From Thermodesulfatator atlanticus DSM 21156 (lineage in GTDB: Bacteria > Desulfobacterota > Thermodesulfobacteria > Thermodesulfobacteriales > Thermodesulfatatoraceae): a stretch of 64,000 nt of DNA. Shown in pieces: positions 62,204-64,000 of the stretch; the first letter of the stretch is position 1; the number at the start of each line of letters is the position of its first letter. The DNA lies in the NCBI RefSeq assembly GCF_000421585.1, contig NZ_ATXH01000003.1:62001-126000 (forward strand), given 5' to 3'. The notes under the pieces were generated by a model. The model saw nothing but the letters and a program-made list of their open reading frames with translations. It was not told the DNA's origin and did not search any database. The translations under genes were made by a program, and so were the position numbers.

Positions 62204-63533
62204 CCCTTGCTCCCCCTCCTTCTTTATTTTCAAGTAACAGTTCTCCTCCGTGAAATAGTACTATTTGTTTGCTTACCGCAAGACCCAGTCCTGTACCATT
62301 TGGTTTAGTAGAATAAAAGGGTCGAAAAAGATCTTTGATTTTTTCTTCAGGGATACCAGGCCCTGAGTCTTCGATCCATATTTCAACATTACCGTTTTGA
62401 GATAAAGTTTTTATGGTAATTTTTCCTTTTTCAGGAGTGGCTTCGCAGGCATTATTCAACAGATTCCACAGGACTTGTTTTATCTTTTCTGGGTCTGCAG
62501 CAATCTTTAAGGGTTCATTAGATAGTTTTAATTCTAATTTTTGTTTTTTAGCTTGGAATTGAGTTTTAGCAACTTCAACGACTTCTGTTATTATTTGGTT
62601 TACATCTATTATTTTTCGGACGATTTCTATCTTTTTAGTTCTAGAAAGCATGTTTTGTAAAATTTTTTCGAGCCGTATAGTTTCTTTCAATACGAGCTCT
62701 GCTCGTTTTTCTAGTATTTGATTGTCTTTGGTCAGCTCTGTTAATATTTCAGCTGCCAGTTTTAAGCTAGTGAGTGGATTTTTTATTTCGTGTGCAATGC
62801 TTGCTACTAGTTGTGCTGCTGTTGATAGCCTTTCCGCTTCAATTAGTCGTTGCTGGTAGTCTCTTACTTCTTTTGACATTTCATTAAGAGCTCTTGCTAG
62901 TGTTTTTACTTCTGGTGGTCCTTTTTCTTTAATTTTGATAGACCAATTTCCTTTTCCTATTTGTTTTGTATTTTCGACTAAATCTTCTAGAGGCTGTGTT
63001 ATGGATCTGCTGAGGAGCCAACTAACTACGAGCATAAACATAAGGCCAGCAAAGGAAGTATAAATAAGACCTGTAATTAAGCTGCGTTGGATTTTTTCTT
63101 CAGTAATAGCAGGCAGTAGTAAGCCAAAATATGTTGAAATTTCAGGAGAGAGGTTGGCTTTGAAAATAATAAATCTATATTTCATGCCATGGAGTTGAAG
63201 TTTTTTTATTATAGGGCCCGTGGAAAGCTGCTTTATTTCTTCATGTGTGAGTTTTTTAAGTTCTTCAGGGATTCCTTTTTTAAGGGTTGAAATTAGAATT
63301 TCACCTTCTTTGTTATATAAAAAAACTTCTCCTCCAAGGATGCTTTTGAGTTTAATAAGTGCTTTATCATCTAATAAGCTGTTTTTGTCTAAAACAATAT
63401 ACACAAGTCGTTTAGCATTTTTAGTTTCCAGGTCATCTAAGATTTCTGAGGTGAATGTTATGGACGTATAGGCGAAATAGATGGAGATGAAAATGAATAA
63501 AATAGTAAAAGAGATTATAAGTCTCTTAAACAT
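62145..63533 (-). CDS. Sensor histidine kinase
   Basis: 462 residues. Two membrane helices (~8-28 and ~165-190), a periplasmic domain, HAMP (SRSITQPLEDLVENTKQIG), HisKA with SIAHEIKNPLTSLKLAAE and HATPase with WNLLNNACEATP, EDSGPGIP, NGTGLGLAVSKQI. The partner regulator is not in the window. The first codon overlaps the HAD gene by 8 bp; the 3' end runs 59 bp into the M20 peptidase gene. Confidence 0.93.
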   Translation of the reverse strand: MFKRLIISFTILFIFISIYFAYTSITFTSEILDDLETKNAKRLVYIVLDKNSLLDDKALIKLKSILGGEVFLYNKEGEILISTLKKGIPEELKKLTHEEIKQLSTGPIIKKLQLHGMKYRFIIFKANLSPEISTYFGLLLPAITEEKIQRSLITGLIYTSFAGLMFMLVVSWLLSRSITQPLEDLVENTKQIGKGNWSIKIKEKGPPEVKTLARALNEMSKEVRDYQQRLIEAERLSTAAQLVASIAHEIKNPLTSLKLAAEILTELTKDNQILEKRAELVLKETIRLEKILQNMLSRTKKIEIVRKIIDVNQIITEVVEVAKTQFQAKKQKLELKLSNEPLKIAADPEKIKQVLWNLLNNACEATPEKGKITIKTLSQNGNVEIWIEDSGPGIPEEKIKDLFRPFYSTKPNGTGLGLAVSKQIVLFHGGELLLENKEGGGARARIVLPRLKESQDSNDKPS

Positions 63534-64000
63534 GAAAGTGCTCTTTTAATAATTTATGTAACTCCTGAAAGCTTTTTACATGATATTGAGCATTAAGATC
63601 AGGGTTTTTAAAGGCTACCAAAGGGACCCCTAAAGACTTCGTAAGCTCATAATCGATTGCTGTATCTCCCACGTAAAGCGTCTCTTCAGGCTTAACCTGG
63701 AAGTGATCAAGTATCATTTTGAGAGCTTCGGGATGTGGTTTGGGTTTTGGGGAAACTAGTGCTGTAACTACTAGGTCAAATAGTTTTTCATAGTCAAAGA
63801 TTTCCAGGAGCCTTCCCATAGTGGTTGTTCGGTTGGTAGAAATAGCAGTTTTTACTGGAGGACGAATATCAGCTATTAGTTCCCTAATCCCTGGCTCAGG
63901 TTTCATTAAATGAATGAAATTTTCATAATTCAAAGTTTTTTGATATGCTAAAGCTTTGTCTATGAGTTCAGGGTGATGTCTAAAAAGATAGCGGACAGAG
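63526..64000 (-). CDS. HAD superfamily phosphatase, phosphoglycolate-phosphatase-like (5' end off the window)
   Basis: The frame is open from 64000 to the stop at 63526 (158 codons visible). HAD motif II is KTAISTNRTTTM, motif III is SPKPKPHPEALK and motif IV is YVGDTAIDYELTKSLGV. The nucleophile motif lies beyond the right edge. A TTG inside the frame is not needed as a start because codons continue upstream (RYLFRHHPELIDKALAYQKT). It precedes the histidine kinase with 8 bp overlap. Confidence 0.85.
   Translation of the reverse strand, partial: SVRYLFRHHPELIDKALAYQKTLNYENFIHLMKPEPGIRELIADIRPPVKTAISTNRTTTMGRLLEIFDYEKLFDLVVTALVSPKPKPHPEALKMILDHFQVKPEETLYVGDTAIDYELTKSLGVPLVAFKNPDLNAQYHVKSFQELHKLLKEHFHV

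Overview
The window looks like chromosome from a thermophilic, anaerobic, Gram-negative bacterium, most likely of the Thermodesulfobacteriota (Thermodesulfatator-like). This is inferred from gene content, not from a marker gene: a hybrid cluster protein, a multihaem cytochrome/Rieske/cytochrome b module, HslUV, flagellar FlgM, several hybrid or NtrC-type two-component systems, proteins rich in Lys/Glu, and very tight gene packing with 4-30 bp overlaps. No tRNA, rRNA or CRISPR array was seen.

Layout. 1-4.6 kb (minus strand, AT-rich): an exopolysaccharide-type cluster following purL: a zinc-ribbon protein with a degenerate GGDEF domain, a processive family 2 glycosyltransferase, and an outer-membrane TolC-like protein fused to a TIM-barrel hydrolase-like domain that runs off the left edge. 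4.6-13.3 kb: purL (with PurS-like N-terminus), hcp with an FNR-type box, a HAD phosphatase, a radical SAM protein, a nitrilase-RfaE2 fusion and comF. 13.4-26.5 kb: a seven-gene defence operon, hsdM - AAA ATPase - subtilisin-like protease (an IetAS-like pair) - hsdS - SF1 helicase - unknown protein - hsdR. Its three hsd genes carry in-frame copies of one palindromic repeat, and hsdS also carries a DUF559 nuclease domain bracketed by that repeat.

26.5-40.1 kb: an MBL-fold hydrolase, a SYLF lipoprotein-like protein, glgC with a KaiC-like ATPase and a left-handed beta-helix protein, then an envelope and stress run (parvulin, exonuclease, DacZ-like c-di-AMP cyclase, HPF-sigma fusion, DegP) and a periplasmic binding protein with a hybrid kinase. 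40.1-49.7 kb (minus): larC, a DedA/VTT protein, pstS, a Rieske/cytochrome b/multihaem cytochrome module whose cytochrome gene has an in-frame TGA followed by a SECIS-like hairpin, an rRNA methyltransferase, and a CysK-CysRS fusion.

49.8-53.8 kb: an NtrC-type two-component operon followed by a lipoprotein gene with a good sigma-54 promoter. 53.9-64 kb: xer recombinase, hslVU, a radical SAM protein, an L,D-transpeptidase next to an Lpp-like lipoprotein ending in lysine, flgM with its partner, acylphosphatase, an M20 peptidase, a histidine kinase and a truncated HAD phosphatase.

Two intergenic repeat families punctuate the window: GGATCC-ended palindromes (four copies) and a composite element of about 230 bp containing CATTGCGAG blocks (two inverted copies). 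They share boundary sequences.
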